Source of the DNA: Sporothrix humicola
Taxonomy: Eukaryota > Ascomycota > Sordariomycetes > Ophiostomatales > Ophiostomataceae
Direction of reading: 5' to 3'
DNA: 64,000 bases
Assembly (NCBI GenBank): GCA_021396245.1
Contig: WNYE01000016.1
Coordinates: forward strand, 1 to 64,000
Part shown: in pieces, positions 51,701-64,000 of the stretch
Layout of the letters: each line of letters opens with the position of its first letter
Position numbering within the stretch: the first letter of the stretch is position 1
Position numbers and translations under genes: made by a program
The notes under the pieces: model-generated
The model's database searches: none
What the model saw: only the letters and a program-made list of their open reading frames with translations
What the model was told of the DNA's origin: nothing

Positions 51701-54700
51701 CAGTTTTGGTGGATAAAAAAACACGAAAAAAAAAATTCTGGAGAGTCAATTGCTTCTGGAATTATGACGATGTCAAGCAATGTCTCATGCATAGCTAGTC
51801 TTCTTCAGAAAGTCGTGCGCTCCTTGTGCGGAGAACTGTCGACGACTGTCTTCGAGCATACCTCGTGTGACCAGACTTGGTGTTTGACTGCCTCTCTTGA
51901 TCAGCTATGGGAACAAAGTTCGTCCCAAGAACAGTGGTTCGGAGGTTTTAAAAGTGCCGATGCAGGGGGACATTGCCTTTTGAGGTGGCCTATACATCCT
52001 CCGCAGTAGGAGGTGCGGTGCACTTGTCGTGGATGACTCTAATGTTACCGACATACCGCTTAAGTGCACCGCTTAGACGGGAACCTTGTGAAGATTAGTC
52101 GAAATCGCGGTCAGTTTATTGCTTCGACTTGTCTGTGTGATAGATGTTGGTGAATTTTGTTGTTCAGGCGGTCCTTACTCCACGAGGCGACCTCAGACCT
52201 TGTCGTTTGCCTCGCGTTCTCAAGAAATGACAATAGTCGTACTTTAACTTGATGTTATCTGAGACAGCGAGTATGCTCGGTCGGAAGTTAAGAGCGGTAT
52301 TGAGATATGCTCTTAAATGGCGGACTGGTGGTAATATATACACACTTCTGTCAAACTTAGCAGTCGTCTTAATGGAGGTTGCGTATCAACATACAAGGCC
52401 AGGAACGGATGTACACCTGAACTTAAAAAGCGATACCAAAACCTTGGCCAACAAGCCGACATGGCAGCTAAAACGGTACTTGATAGGTAGTCCAATACCT
52501 GTCTGCTTTTGAAGTTGTCTAGGCTTTCTCGGAATCGCCACGTGAAGGGCGAGGGGGGGAAGGGTCTCTTTCAACAGGTTGAATGTTATCCTAATGGCTA
52601 TTATCTATGGCGACAGTGACGAGGTCCAAGTGCCATAAGACCTAGGCACTGATAGAGTAGAGTATGATAGGCCTTGATTTCAGCACGCCTAAAAACAGGG
52701 GAGCATGACCCGCCACGAGTTCATCGAATAGTCACATCTGCGACTGTCGGAACTGGATATGGCCGGGCGTGAGTGTTTTGTACAATATCCTGGCTTGGTC
52801 ATGGTCAAGCTCATTGAAATTCTCGATGGACTCCCGAATAAAAACTTGGCTGATATAATAATAATGCTATCTGCTTAAGGATTCTCGTTGGGGCCGGAGC
52901 TGTCGGAGTTGTCAAACGCGGGGGTTGAAGAAGTGGGAGGATTCACGACACGGTAGCAGATCAGTGCCTATACAGGGGCCTCCCTAACTTCTCCGTTGGC
53001 ACCTGGCACGGAAGACGGCGATATTGTGGGCTTGTCACTTGTGTCTTTTCTGTCGTTGACGGAGGTTGCAACATTATGACCCTAACTTGAGTTCTGTTCA
53101 GTTCATTGGGGCTAGAGAAGTGCGACGAGAGTGCAATTGCCAGTTCTGGTATCTCCACACCGTCTGTGTAGTAAACCTTGTGGTGATGGAGAGGCAAAAA
53201 CATATAGCACAGCAACGTCATCCGAGCGCGGTCGGTATCCGTGTCCTATTTTTGATTCCGGGGTTGGATTTGTTTTCGGAGCTCTTCACTGTTGAAGTGT
53301 GTTGTCGCTCTCTTTCCCCCTTTTTCGTTAGGGAAACCTTTTATGATAGGAGAGTACCTTCAATAAGCTAGACGCGTCCTTCACGACCTCTATTGCTAAA
53401 GGACTAGAGGTATTCCATGCCGTTTTAGAGCACTATGTAGACTGCGTTTGGCATGCCACCGGCTTTTATTTGTCTTTAGTGATCACTCATAGTTGCCGGG
53501 TGATCCTCTAGTAGACAACGGTAAAGCATATTTGGTTTGTTTCTCATAATCGGGTATCTGCGCATGTTGCCAGGGCCTGGCTGTTATCGACTCGTTGTGG
53601 TTCGGTATGCTCTGGGAAACTTTGCGGACCGCCTAATAATCAGGCCAGTGACCACATTATGTTTGGGAGAGAGCATCTACTTAACGATGCTTGAGTCTTT
53701 GAGAGAGTGTGTCTCCCTTCTTTCAACAAGCGGTTCGGCCCGACATCGCGATTTGGCTCGGTGTCCAGCTTGAAGAAAAATTAGCCTTTGATGGTTCCTT
53801 GTCCAGGCGTAATCTGTCTGGTATTTATCGGCAGCTTTGTTTTCTTTCAGGCACTGAAAAGTTGTAAAGTTCAGTGGCCTCTAACACATCAACTAAGCAG
53901 GAATGGTGCTTCAGGCGGCCGTTATTTGTGGGTATAGCAGTGCATGTCTTGTGTTTTGGAGAAAATTTTGAGCCGGAAGAACATGCATTGGCACTTAAAC
54001 CGGTCATGCTTCTATTTGTAGCCCCTTCCGTTACATCCAGCAACACATGCCTTCAACGACGTCCATGCAATTTGATTGCTGAACTGATCTCACCAAAACT
54101 AGCTATGTGTAGCTTGGCTGCCAGGCACATTCATCTGCATAAACTCCCCACGAGGTCCTATAGCGGACGCGATGCGTTCTGGTGCGCTGTTGCCTTGCTA
54201 GATCGGTCCGGCAGGTGAAGATATAGCATTCATGGAGTATATCTTGTGTAGTTCATCTCGAGGAACTGGCCAACACACAATGGGGCTGTTATGTTGCAAA
54301 TGAGTGCGCGTTTTGTTCACGATGCGTGGCCGAGACAATACGCACCCGCCACCGAGCTTGCTGTCTTGAACGACGAGATGAGTCACTGGCTGGGCGACGT
54401 ATATGGACAAGTACGCATCACTTACCTTCTTGTATTCGGCTGCGGTATGCCACAGGCAATGCAGTCGTAGTACTGCTCTACAAAAGCAGCATAATACTGC
54501 TCGATTCTGGTTTGTTGTGGCACGCAGCATGACATGTGCACCATATAGGCACAGGAGCACATAGCTAGTAATCTAAACTAGAATCACTTCCAAGATTTGG
54601 CATCCATTGTGTGGTATATTTCAAGCATATCACCACAACCATGCAGAAGAATGATGATTGCTGGATATCTTGTCTGACACTGGAGTGCTCACATCCCTCT

Positions 54701-54910
54701 CTGCATCGTCAGTTCTATGCCGGGCAGACTGGTGCAGAGCTCCGGTAGGGGCTCGATATACACTGCGAGCCTGTTTTTCACGATGTAATCGATGTCACAT
54801 CTTGAAATTCGGTCCATCAGCCACAATGGACTAGCCATGACTTGGTTTCGAGGATACAAAACTAGGCCTCTCTGCGACGAGTCGTGTTGGATAGTCGGCT
54901 GTTTTTTTGG

Positions 54911-54930
54911 TTTTTTTTTTTTTTTTTTTT
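54911..54930. repeat. T20 homopolymer
   Basis: Preceded by T7GG (54902-54910). Located in the gene-free right end. Confidence 0.9.
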
Positions 54931-57900
54931 GGAACACCGTGAGCATGCTACTGCCACTCTTGGGATCTGTCGTTATCAGACTTGAACATCAAAAGGAGTT
55001 GTATGTTGCATCACGACGCTTATTGTTTGTGATCTGGTGGCGCTTTTATTGTCCGCAAAACAACGTTTATGTTTGGTCACGGCTTGGCATGCCATAACCA
55101 TATCCTCATAACATTGAGGCTGTACGTCGTGTGTTACATATCGCATGCTAGGACGCTTAGCTCTCTTCGTCTCCCATCATAGCCGGGGATGCACGACCCC
55201 ACTAACAAGCATTGGAAGTCAGTCGTGGTTGTTTCGGGTCGATTACTCTTGCTTAGCAGGCAGCCCGTTGTGCTTACGGTGATGTGTTTCTCGGTTGGGG
55301 ATACAGGTGGCCAAAAAGTGTGACCACACTTTCAAGGCGAGATCCATATATCCTGCAACATCGAAGTGGTGGCTGGTATGAAAGCTTAACTGAATAATTC
55401 AGGCCTTCTGTGAATTGTTGGGCATGATATGCCTAGAGCTAATGTCACAGCAAGGTAAAAATATTATTCAACGGAGGTTTGCTGTTTCCAATGGTAGAAT
55501 GATGTAACTGTTTTTCGAACCGACACCCGTTTTCTAGTACGTGGCTATTGACATATCTCGTTTGTCAAGCCAAATGTGATTTAAAAGTTATGGCCGTGGA
55601 GCCACAACATATCCTGATATGCACCTGATGTTTATTGTAGGTGACCCACGAGACGACTCATGCTCTTCGTCATCTTTGTAATCGTCGGTTTTGTTGACAG
55701 ACATGCAGAGTTGGACAAACTTTGCCTCTCATAAGGCTTTACAATCTTGAAAACGAGGTTGAATTGGCGTCTGGTTTGCATGACGCGTCGAAGAGGGACT
55801 TTCTGTTGTCTAGAGGCACGTTGGCCCCAGACAGGGCTTTTTGACTAGATAGTCTCGGATTTCTCCAAGAGTGCCCACTTGTAAATCAATACTTCGACGT
55901 ATTTAGTAGTCCTTTTAAAGTTTGGCCGGAAGACAAAGTAGCTCGACGGAGGAGGCTTTCCATACACCACGTAACTCTTGTAGTTGACTAGTCTTTTTCT
56001 CGTTTTTTGTTCGATGGCACCAAGTCCTTGTCTTGTCCCACACCGGCGAGATGCTTATTGGCGAAAGCATTCTGGTTCGTCCTGGTGTGCTCATGCAGAA
56101 AGTCTGCATGCATGACTGTCGCTCTCATCTTGGCGGCGAAAGGTGAAGGGGGCCAAGTATCTGGACCATGTCTCTCCTTGAGCGGCATTTTGTAGCCGTA
56201 CCGTACTCCTCTGCTGTTTCTCGTATGGGAGAACGGTACTATCTCCTCGCATATCTGATCATTTCTTCCATGTGGGCTGTGGTGGTGGCCTTCGCGGCCA
56301 ACAACAAAATCTGGAAACTGCCCAGTAGACCACGGAACATGTTGTGGTCTATTGGCATCGCCCTGGATGTTTTTGACGTGTCTTGTGGTCTGTGAGGACT
56401 AAAAATTGGCATGTTGTTTGGTCACTTGATGGCTTCTTAGTCTGCAGCTAATACAGTGTCTAACCATTCAGGTGTATTCTCAACATATCGCCAACCTCGT
56501 GCCATTCGTATGTGTGTGCTCTTTATCCGTCATGTTTCGTAGGCAGTGATTGAATAGCGCCGTGTGTCTGTGAGCCTAGATTGATGTGGTCGTGGTAGCG
56601 GTTATGTGATGGTCTCTTCAACCCCCTTTTGTGCGAGAGCCCCAGTCACTGTAAACATGAGCTCAGGGATGGCGGACCTTCTCTTCAGAATAAAATCCGC
56701 AGCGAAACAGCGATAGGATGGTAAAGCTACGTACTGCCATACTGTGTTGGCTGAAGAAGCATGTCAGCCCACAGTACTGGGCGAGAGTGGCCTGTGGGTG
56801 TATGGGAAAAGCCCGGCCGTCAAGATCGAGCCTTTTCTCCCCCTCCTCTTGGACACTCCGCAGACAATTATCTTTGGAGATGTAGTCGGGCTCACTGTCT
56901 CTAACAGAGAAACATATACGCTATGCGGCGTTCAATTCACCAGCCCTCTAGCACCGGGTAAGATAGTCTGGACCCAGGCGCAGCACCTGGGACATCCCCC
57001 TTCCCTCTCTTGCCAGTTAATTGGCCCACGTCGGCCAGTTTTGCATTGCTGCAGATATGGCCTAGGCCATCTAATCAATCAAACAGTCTGATAGCCAAGC
57101 TTGAGTCCAGTTTCGTTTTGCAAGGCATAACAAGTCGCGCCAGTATAGCTCTAATAGACGTACTCGCCACCATCATGCGTAACAATCCCCCACGTGAAAT
57201 AATTTGGGGCAGGAAAGATATGTTGGGAAGCGTGACTAGTCGAGATCATTGATTCGCGAGTTTCACCACACGCTACCTGGCCCATCATATCTCTAGTTGC
57301 CTTTTCTGGCCCGTAAAGTTTATACTTGATGTCCCTTCAGAGTGCAGTTGAAAATCTCGCCTAGCAGCAGTTGCTCATAGTAGCAGCTGCAACGGAACTC
57401 TTATGAAGGTAAGGAGTCTTTGGTTCTGATAATCTTATCGGAACGAAGTATACACTGAAAGAAACCGTATTAAAAGTCCTTTGCCTTAAGACGACAAAGT
57501 ATAGCCGTACGAAGAGGTGCTTCGCTCTTGAGATGACCGACTTTGTCTTCCCATGATCGTGGGAAATAGTTGTTTGGCGACTGTGACCCATGTGTTCTTG
57601 TGGTGTAAGTACATTGCTGGACATATTCAGCGGCACCATTGTTAAAGAAGAAGTGGTATCGGTGGATGTTAGCAGTGTTTGAAAGGATGCGTCAAAACAT
57701 TCCCTCCTGATATCTCGCGTCCTTGTCAGTTTGCTATTTTTTTCATGGCGTGTAGTCGACGCGTCAAATAAGCAACTTTCGCCTCGTTCATGTTCGGAAA
57801 GCTGATTGGATGTGTATGTCTTGATTCACCGGGAAGTAGCGGGAGTCGGTGCTTCTTCCGCAAACTGCCTCAGACATTTGCTTGGGCCATGCGATATATC

Positions 57901-60900
57901 CCATGCAATGAGAAAGAACACGATTGCATTAAGTAAACGTCCTAGTGAGAGCATATGAGTTTCTTGTCTTCTTCCAGTGACCATCAACTAGGGGGTTTTG
58001 GTATGCTGTGCAATTTCTACCAAGACCGGATGGCAGTGCACAAGGTCTCCTCTGTGGTCTGGAATCTTGATCAAGAATGTGCGAGAATTGGACAAATTCA
58101 TCAGTTCGACCGTCCAGACCCAGTGCTCCTGAAGCATCGCATGGGAGGCTTGACATATTTCCTAGGCGTGCTTGCTGGCCCATTGTGCTTTCAGTGGGTG
58201 GCTTAAAGGAGAGTGGTGTGTTCCAGAACTGCGCACTCAACGATGATGCAAAAAGTTGGAAAATACCAATGAGGTGCTTGTGCAATGTCGACTACCGTGT
58301 CGTTGTCTGCACCGCCATCCGCCTCGTTCGATGTTCAAATGGTTGAAACTGTGCCTCGACATACCCACACCCAGGGGCCGGGCCAGGAACCAGAAAAAGC
58401 TACTTCTCGTCGATGTGTGGGTGACAGGAGCCTCTGTATTACCGTCCATGACTCCTAACATCGGAAGCATAACTTGGTCGATTGTATGCAGCCTGACATG
58501 ACTTCCTTGACTCATTTGTCAAGTACTTGACGTGTAGGGTGCAATTGTGTGAAAAGAATGAGTTCTTCAGATCGAGCAAGTTCGCGATTAAATTGGTCCT
58601 CTCACAAAGGTATGTTCCATTCAATCTATCAAACCATCAAACCATTGGGTGACGTTGCCAGCCTCAGTAGGAGTAGGACCAGAGCTGCTGCTTGCCATAA
58701 ATGCCCCATTGTGGATACAAGAAAAATCCCGCGTTGCCTTTGATGATGACAACCCGTTCTTCTGCTTTTGGTGGTCTTTTAAGAATAGTTGGGATTGGCG
58801 ACGAAGAGCGTGTTGTGGTTGCACTTCAAGCTTGAGTAAAAGTATCGTGTGTCGTCCTTTCGTCGCCAGCCAGAACAAAGACTCTGAACCATATCTTGAT
58901 GGGAACGTGGGCTGGTTCTGACCTTGTGAACATCCTTGGCATGTTTTGGATGTTCGTTTTATTCCGGTCTTCGACTGTGCACGTTAGGATGCCTTCCCTT
59001 GAACACATTTTCTGCCTCTGCCCCAAGTTAATGGCCATGATTGGCAATGTCAACGTGTATGATGGAAGAGGCAGTTTTTTGAAGCCACCAACAGATTCGA
59101 TCATTGAGATCCCGAATCCCAGTGATCGCCGTGGGGGCCAGAAAATGCCTTCGTTGTTGGAAGGACGATCTCAGGTCCCGGTTATACATGGATGCAATGG
59201 CAGCCCATGTGAGTGTGTTGTTGCACTACCCGCTTACCGCAGACCTCAAAGGCAGTTGGAACCTCCAAAGACCAGCAACGAAGCAATATTCTCGCTCATG
59301 AAATGTTGGATTTGTAGCAAAGAGCCGTCATCAGATCAGGAAAATACTGGCTGCGCAACGCCAGACGATGAGTAGGATATCCTAGGCAGTTTTCTTTTCT
59401 AAACAGTTCTCCCTTTGTGAGTGCCATCAGACGCTGGCTATTTGTTGGCACCAGCGAACGTGTGCGGAGGTCGATCCACGCGGATGCAGCATATCACGAT
59501 AGTAAATCGTCATGACGGCAGGAGCATTGCACGGTCCGATAAAACGACCGCAGTGTTTCAGGAGAAAAAGCATCGAAGTCTTCTACTGTCTTCTGCTATG
59601 GAGAGACGATGTAGAAGGTGAGCAAAGCGCGTCGGCCATCTGATCGGAGCTAAGGTGCAGGATTATATTGTTGTGTACTGTCTCCAGTCAGCAGATGCTC
59701 TGGTAGGCTCGAGAGATATTTGAAGTAGCTGTGAGCGTGGCCCTCGATAGCTAGCAATGCTGTGGGTGTCACGGCGTCCGCGTGATTAAAAGCACCAAAG
59801 TATTGTGTGATGGCAGAGTCACTGCCCGCGTTGGGCGGTCTCGACGATGGAGTAGGAATAAGAAATGAGACATGCACGACAGTCAATCTGTAGAGTAGGA
59901 TGAATCACTTGAGGCAACCACCACAGGCAATGGCAAAGCATGAGATGCTGTAATAACCCTGCCACAGCATCTTAACCGGGTCCGTTTGGAAGGGGTCCGG
60001 TTCATAACTCGCACTCCTCGTCTGTGGTATGGTGGCTCGACTTTTCCTACACATCTGACGCTGACATTTCAGTCTCCCGTTCTGCTGCCAAACGTGTGAA
60101 TGGACAATGCTCTTTGTAATCCGTCACTTCTGTTGTTTATTTGTTCGAAGATGCGCCAGTTCGCTATTTCGGTGAAGGGAGGCCAATCCCTCCGAAGCAG
60201 ACTGTAGTAGTGGATATGAGGGGACTGATGGACACCTAACAGCACCCAGTTAACTGATTTCCCCTTTGTCGTTCCTTTTCTGTTCAGCCGTTGATAAATA
60301 GTCTGTGTACTCAATAACGCTCGTCTGGTCAGGACGGCCTAGTGTTGCCTTGCCATGGAGAGAGGAGCTGGAAGTATGGCCAAGTTCAGCACCCGTACGT
60401 GCTTCTTCTCTGGTCGAGGTTGTGTTTGCTACCAAGCGCACATTTCTTATTAGCGATCATTTCTTGGACAAAAGAAATCGAACATGTGCAGTGCGCTTCG
60501 ACAGCTGAAGTAGTGCCGAGACAGCTCGCTGAGACCCAAAGATTCCCGACTTCTTGGTACAGATCAGCAAGACGATCACGTCCAAGAACTGACCACGACA
60601 ACTCGACTTTATATCTTGAACAAGATCCTTGCATAAGAGTCAACGCAAAAGTCTTCCTAGAAAAGACCAAAGGCATCAAGGGCTTTGCGGATTGCAGTTC
60701 GCTAGCCATGATATGACGTAAGGATTCCTGTCAAAACAGCCTCCTGTCTGGTGCAGTCATGCTCAGTGGTGGGTATGTCTGGCCTTGTCTGCATGCACGG
60801 CTAGTTGTACTCTCAACAAATGGCTGAGGAGACCGGAACATTTTACCCCGGAAGCGCTGGCATATGGTGTGGCAAATAGCAACAGCACAAGCTGCCAAAC

Positions 60901-62050
60901 CGACATCACTAGGGACGCAATCTTGTCGTTTTCTTGTGCCAACGGTAACGTTCTTCATCAACTGAATGAAATCGGCCTTACTGCCTATCTGTAAAATAGG
61001 ACTGGATTTGCGTAAATGTATCCGGCCAAAGTTGACAGGAGGCAACGTCGACACCAAACACTCCTCACCACAGCGGGTTGGTGGCTGGGTACTGGGAGAG
61101 AAGAATGTTCCTGGTTCGATTTGAACGTACCATAAGGGCCATTTTGACTCTGACAGAGCTTCCCTCTAAAGTCTTTCCATGACGATGTTACAGAGGAGGG
61201 TCTGGCATATGCATGGTGGATAATCACAAGTCCGTATGAATACCACTGGTCGGTTCAATCATGTCACAGTGTTCCCACGTTATGCATTCGTGTCATCTCT
61301 GCCTCCCAAAGGCTGGACTATGTCTGTATTGTTTCTGGCCGTGTTCATTGCAGTGATTGCTAGTAGCATTTCCCCCACTAGGCAGCTTGTGGCCGATGAG
61401 CTGTCAAAGACGGGAACTCGTTACGAGGTCCTTTATCATGTTTTTGACCGGATGACACGTGTAGTTTATGTGGCATAGACTTGGCTTGTACTTCATTTGC
61501 AGTAGACAAGAATATGCAACGTGGTGGCAAGTCTTGTTGGCAGCTTCTCTCGTAGGTTGATTTTCGGTTCCAGAAGGCGATTTCATTCGCATCACGTTGT
61601 GTTTGTCCGTCGGCGATGACATATTGGCTATAAGGCCATATAGGGAGGTACATAGCCAAGAAATTAAGGATGAAAGGAGGTTTAACAGGTGGATGATCGA
61701 GCAAGAGTGTTACAGAGTGGAAAGTCAAGGTGGCATCCGACCTCCGAGGCCGAAAGGCGGCGCCGGCTCTCTCCGACATGGGTCCGGATGAGCTCTTTGT
61801 CAAAAGCACGGGTCGTATCAACAAAACCTGGCTGAATTGACAAAGTCTCTAGAGCGGCCATGAGGACTCATGGGACGGTTCCGGACCGCACTGTGAAAAG
61901 ACTGTTGGCCATCTCGAAAGGCTGGACCTTTCAAACTTCCACGTCATCATTCTCGGCGGTGCATTCGACGTCCCGGATGCCACGATCTATTGACCTAAAG
62001 TCACCGGGCATATGTGTGTTCCGTGCTTGTAGTCCTGTGAGTAGATATGT

Positions 62051-62148
62051 TAAAAAAAAGAAAGAAAGAAAATAGAAAGAATTAAAAGAACGTAAGGAAA
62101 AAAGAAAAAAAGAAAAGAAAAAAAGAAAAAGAAAAAGAAAAGAAAAAT
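62051..62148 (+). repeat. purine tract, (GAAA/GAAAA)n
   Basis: About 98 bases almost entirely A and G, built from GAAA and AAAAAG units. Could adopt triplex structure or mark an old microsatellite. Confidence 0.85.
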
Positions 62149-62739
62149 ATGTGTGGACTTACCGGTATATATCATTGAGTTAGAATGTCACGGGCTACTT
62201 TCTTTACATATCGAGCTCAGTGACGATGATTGGGTGGACAATGTGTGACCTGAGTTGGGCGCGTGCATTCAGCTGTCTCTTCTCCCGTTGCATGTGCTGT
62301 CTTTTTCTTGGTTGCTCCTCCAGCATCCAAACGGAAAGGGCGGTCGATCGGGTTGGGGGCCTTGCGTGTGGTGATCTCGTCGTCAACATTCTTGGGTCGC
62401 AACCGAATCACGTAGGTACCCATCAACTGGTCCACCATAATCAGGCAAGCGGTCCTTCCATCGTACCCTTTGAGGCTGCGTCTGCAGCCTTGCTGATTCA
62501 TCTGAAAGATGACGGACGCTGCCTAAATATTGGGTTGATTAGGAGCAAATGCCCCGGCCGTTCGAGTCTCACAGTGGCTCTCCCCTCGATGCCCACGTTC
62601 TGTCTCTAATGAACCTTGAGATTTTTACTTGGGTAGAATGAGCAAGGGATAGAGGGTCAACCTCATGACGTGACCGAAGGCCAAGGCGGTCTCATTTGAA
62701 AGACTTCAAGAGAGAGAGCTTCCTGGTCGTCGATGCTGC

Positions 62740-62930
62740 CGAAATTGTCGATGTAGACAAGGATATATTCTGCTCGGACAACGCACGCCCTGCAAGATGC
62801 ACTCAAAGGTATAAGCTTTATACAATGACCCGTTCGTGTTTGCCGTGCAGCTAGTGGGCTTTTGCAGGCTGTACAGATGCAAGATCGTAAGGAGGCAGTG
62901 GAAGGACAAAGTTGGTTGACGAAAATACCA
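62740..62930. repeat. diverged repeat, copy 1
   Basis: Aligns by eye over roughly 180 bp with 63690-63850 in the same orientation. The best core is 62779-62798 versus 63728-63747: 16 of 20 identical, and all four differences are C here, T in the other copy. The element family is not identified. Confidence 0.45.
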
Positions 62931-63689
62931 ACTGGTTGCGGTAGAGTCCTCAGTATTTCATCTTACCTTGTTTTTTTTCTGAAACAAACCGCACGTACCC
63001 AGCAGGACCACATATTAGCGGCGTCCCCCTTATTCCGTTTGGATATTCCAGGCCCTGACTGGATCTGTCTTCTGTCATATGATATGTGCACACTCGACGA
63101 GTCGCAAGGAGTTGAGCCATCAACCATAGGCCCCTCCTGTGTATGGCTGCTATCTTTCACATGTTGCGCTAGTGATGCCTCCACCAGAGGTAGCAAGCTG
63201 TCGAAGTTTCTTGCCGGAAAATATTCTGTGCATCTTGTCTTGGGTGCTTGTCTCTCAAGTACTGGTCCGTCTTTTAATCATTCAAGAGCACGCTCTGTTT
63301 AAGTTTAAAACACATAGGCAGGTAGTCTTGCCTCTATTAGTCGCCGGAAATGCTGTTGGCCATGTGTTGCTGGTACGAAGATTAGAACGTGGCTCCGATG
63401 AAGCGGCAAATTGCTTCTTTGGCAGGCTAGAAATCTCCGACCATGATATTGTTGTTGTCGTGTTTATACTTCTTCACCCATAAGATAAAAACCCTCGTCA
63501 TTGGCTCTTTTGCTTTGGCGGTTCCTGATATAATGAAACCCACTGCCATCTTGGAAATGGAATATGACTTGGTCGTTTGGGTTGTCTCGACGGCGACGGA
63601 CATCAGTCAAGCTGATCAATTCCATACTAGAACTCGAGCGGTTTCCCCTGTCACTGTTTACTGGACGTCCCGTGGCCAGTCTCATATCT

Positions 63690-63850
63690 GCGTTGGTTGG
63701 TGTAGATCCGGATAACTTCAGCACAGGTAATGCACGCCTTGTAAGATACAATCGACTGTGTATATCTTCTAAAACGATTTGCGCGTGTTGGTTATATATC
63801 TCGTGAGATTCTGCAGTCTCTGCAGACACAGGTTTATTGTGCGTGGAGAG
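63690..63850. repeat. diverged repeat, copy 2
   Basis: Partner of 62740-62930. Shared landmarks are GTGTAGAT..GGATA, GCACGCC.TG.AAGAT, TGCAG.CT.TGCAGA and GTGGA.AGGA....GGTTG.TGAC. More T-rich than copy 1, as expected if this copy suffered C-to-T mutation. Confidence 0.45.
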
Positions 63851-64000
63851 GATCTGGTTGCTGACTTTTACTTTGCAAGATCACATTGGGCGCGGTAAAG
63901 AGAGGAGAATCTGGTCGACAGACATAGCCCTGGGGCGATGCTGCAGTCCGGTGTATTTCTATGTTCCGACAACTTGTGGCCTCTTGTGGGCGGGGTCTTT

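Larger units (their letters stand above)
47497..64000. other. 16.5 kb region without a convincing gene, probable repeat relics
   Basis: Open frames are all short (at most 202 codons), unrelated to known domains by eye and lacking the codon preference of the left half. 47700-48450 is clearly AT-rich; the rest has intermediate composition. Homopolymers, a purine tract and a two-copy diverged segment are listed separately. Short fragments resembling retroelement coding (62390-62470 minus, GYDGRTACLIMVDQLMGTY; 62710-62790 minus, EYILVYIDNFGS) are seen but too weak to annotate as genes. Confidence 0.5.

Noticed and set aside
51401..52009. 202-codon plus-strand frame, the longest in the right end
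   Set aside because: No domain or codon preference; mixed composition fits chance in relic DNA.
62217..62930. Possible retroelement reverse transcriptase or integrase traces (YIDN-like, GYDGRTACLIMVDQ)
   Set aside because: Fragments are short, in different frames and at the wrong spacing for a known pol order; kept only as a hint of repeats.

Overview
The window looks like nuclear DNA of a filamentous ascomycete, probably a Sordariomycete. The evidence is short (about 50-150 bp) GT-AG introns, strong G/C preference at third codon positions in real genes, and typical mould families: Zn(2)Cys(6) regulator, HET-domain protein, RTA1 transporter, P450, GH115 and GH43. I cannot name the species. 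No tRNA, rRNA, CRISPR array or virus was recognised.

Left part (0.9-19.5 kb) is a normal gene-dense region. It holds an RTA1-type membrane protein (+), a zinc alcohol dehydrogenase (-, with an 11-nt micro-exon), a large Zn(2)Cys(6) regulator (+), an F-box protein (-), an HSP31/DJ-1 glyoxalase (+), a P450 (+), a membrane-anchored 3-beta-HSD-like SDR (-) and a HET-domain protein (+). The two divergent promoters on either side of the regulator/F-box pair share CCAAT plus CGG/CCG palindromes and may be co-regulated.

Middle part (19.5-37.4 kb) is sparse. It has a small SCOCO coiled-coil protein (-) and an acyltransferase-3 membrane enzyme (-). Between them, 23.3-31.4 kb has no convincing gene on either strand.

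Right-centre (37.4-47.5 kb) is a plant-polysaccharide locus in decay. A GH43+CBM35 exo-galactanase-like gene (-) can be modelled over ten exons, but it carries an in-frame TGA and a broken last acceptor. A GH115 alpha-glucuronidase gene (+) looks intact. A headless, frameshifted SDR runs directly into a headless GH2 beta-galactosidase tail; this 1.5 kb block sits between a T28 and an A27 run. The locus is bracketed by two paralogues of a small cysteine-rich protein with a hydrophobic C-terminus, the left one frameshifted and the right one intact.

Right end (47.5-64 kb) has no convincing gene. A roughly 180-bp segment occurs twice near 62.8 and 63.75 kb, diverged with C-to-T type differences in its best-matching core. 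This suggests old inactivated repeats. Annotation is by eye: exon models rest on frame continuity, splice consensus and recalled family patterns, not on transcripts or database searches.
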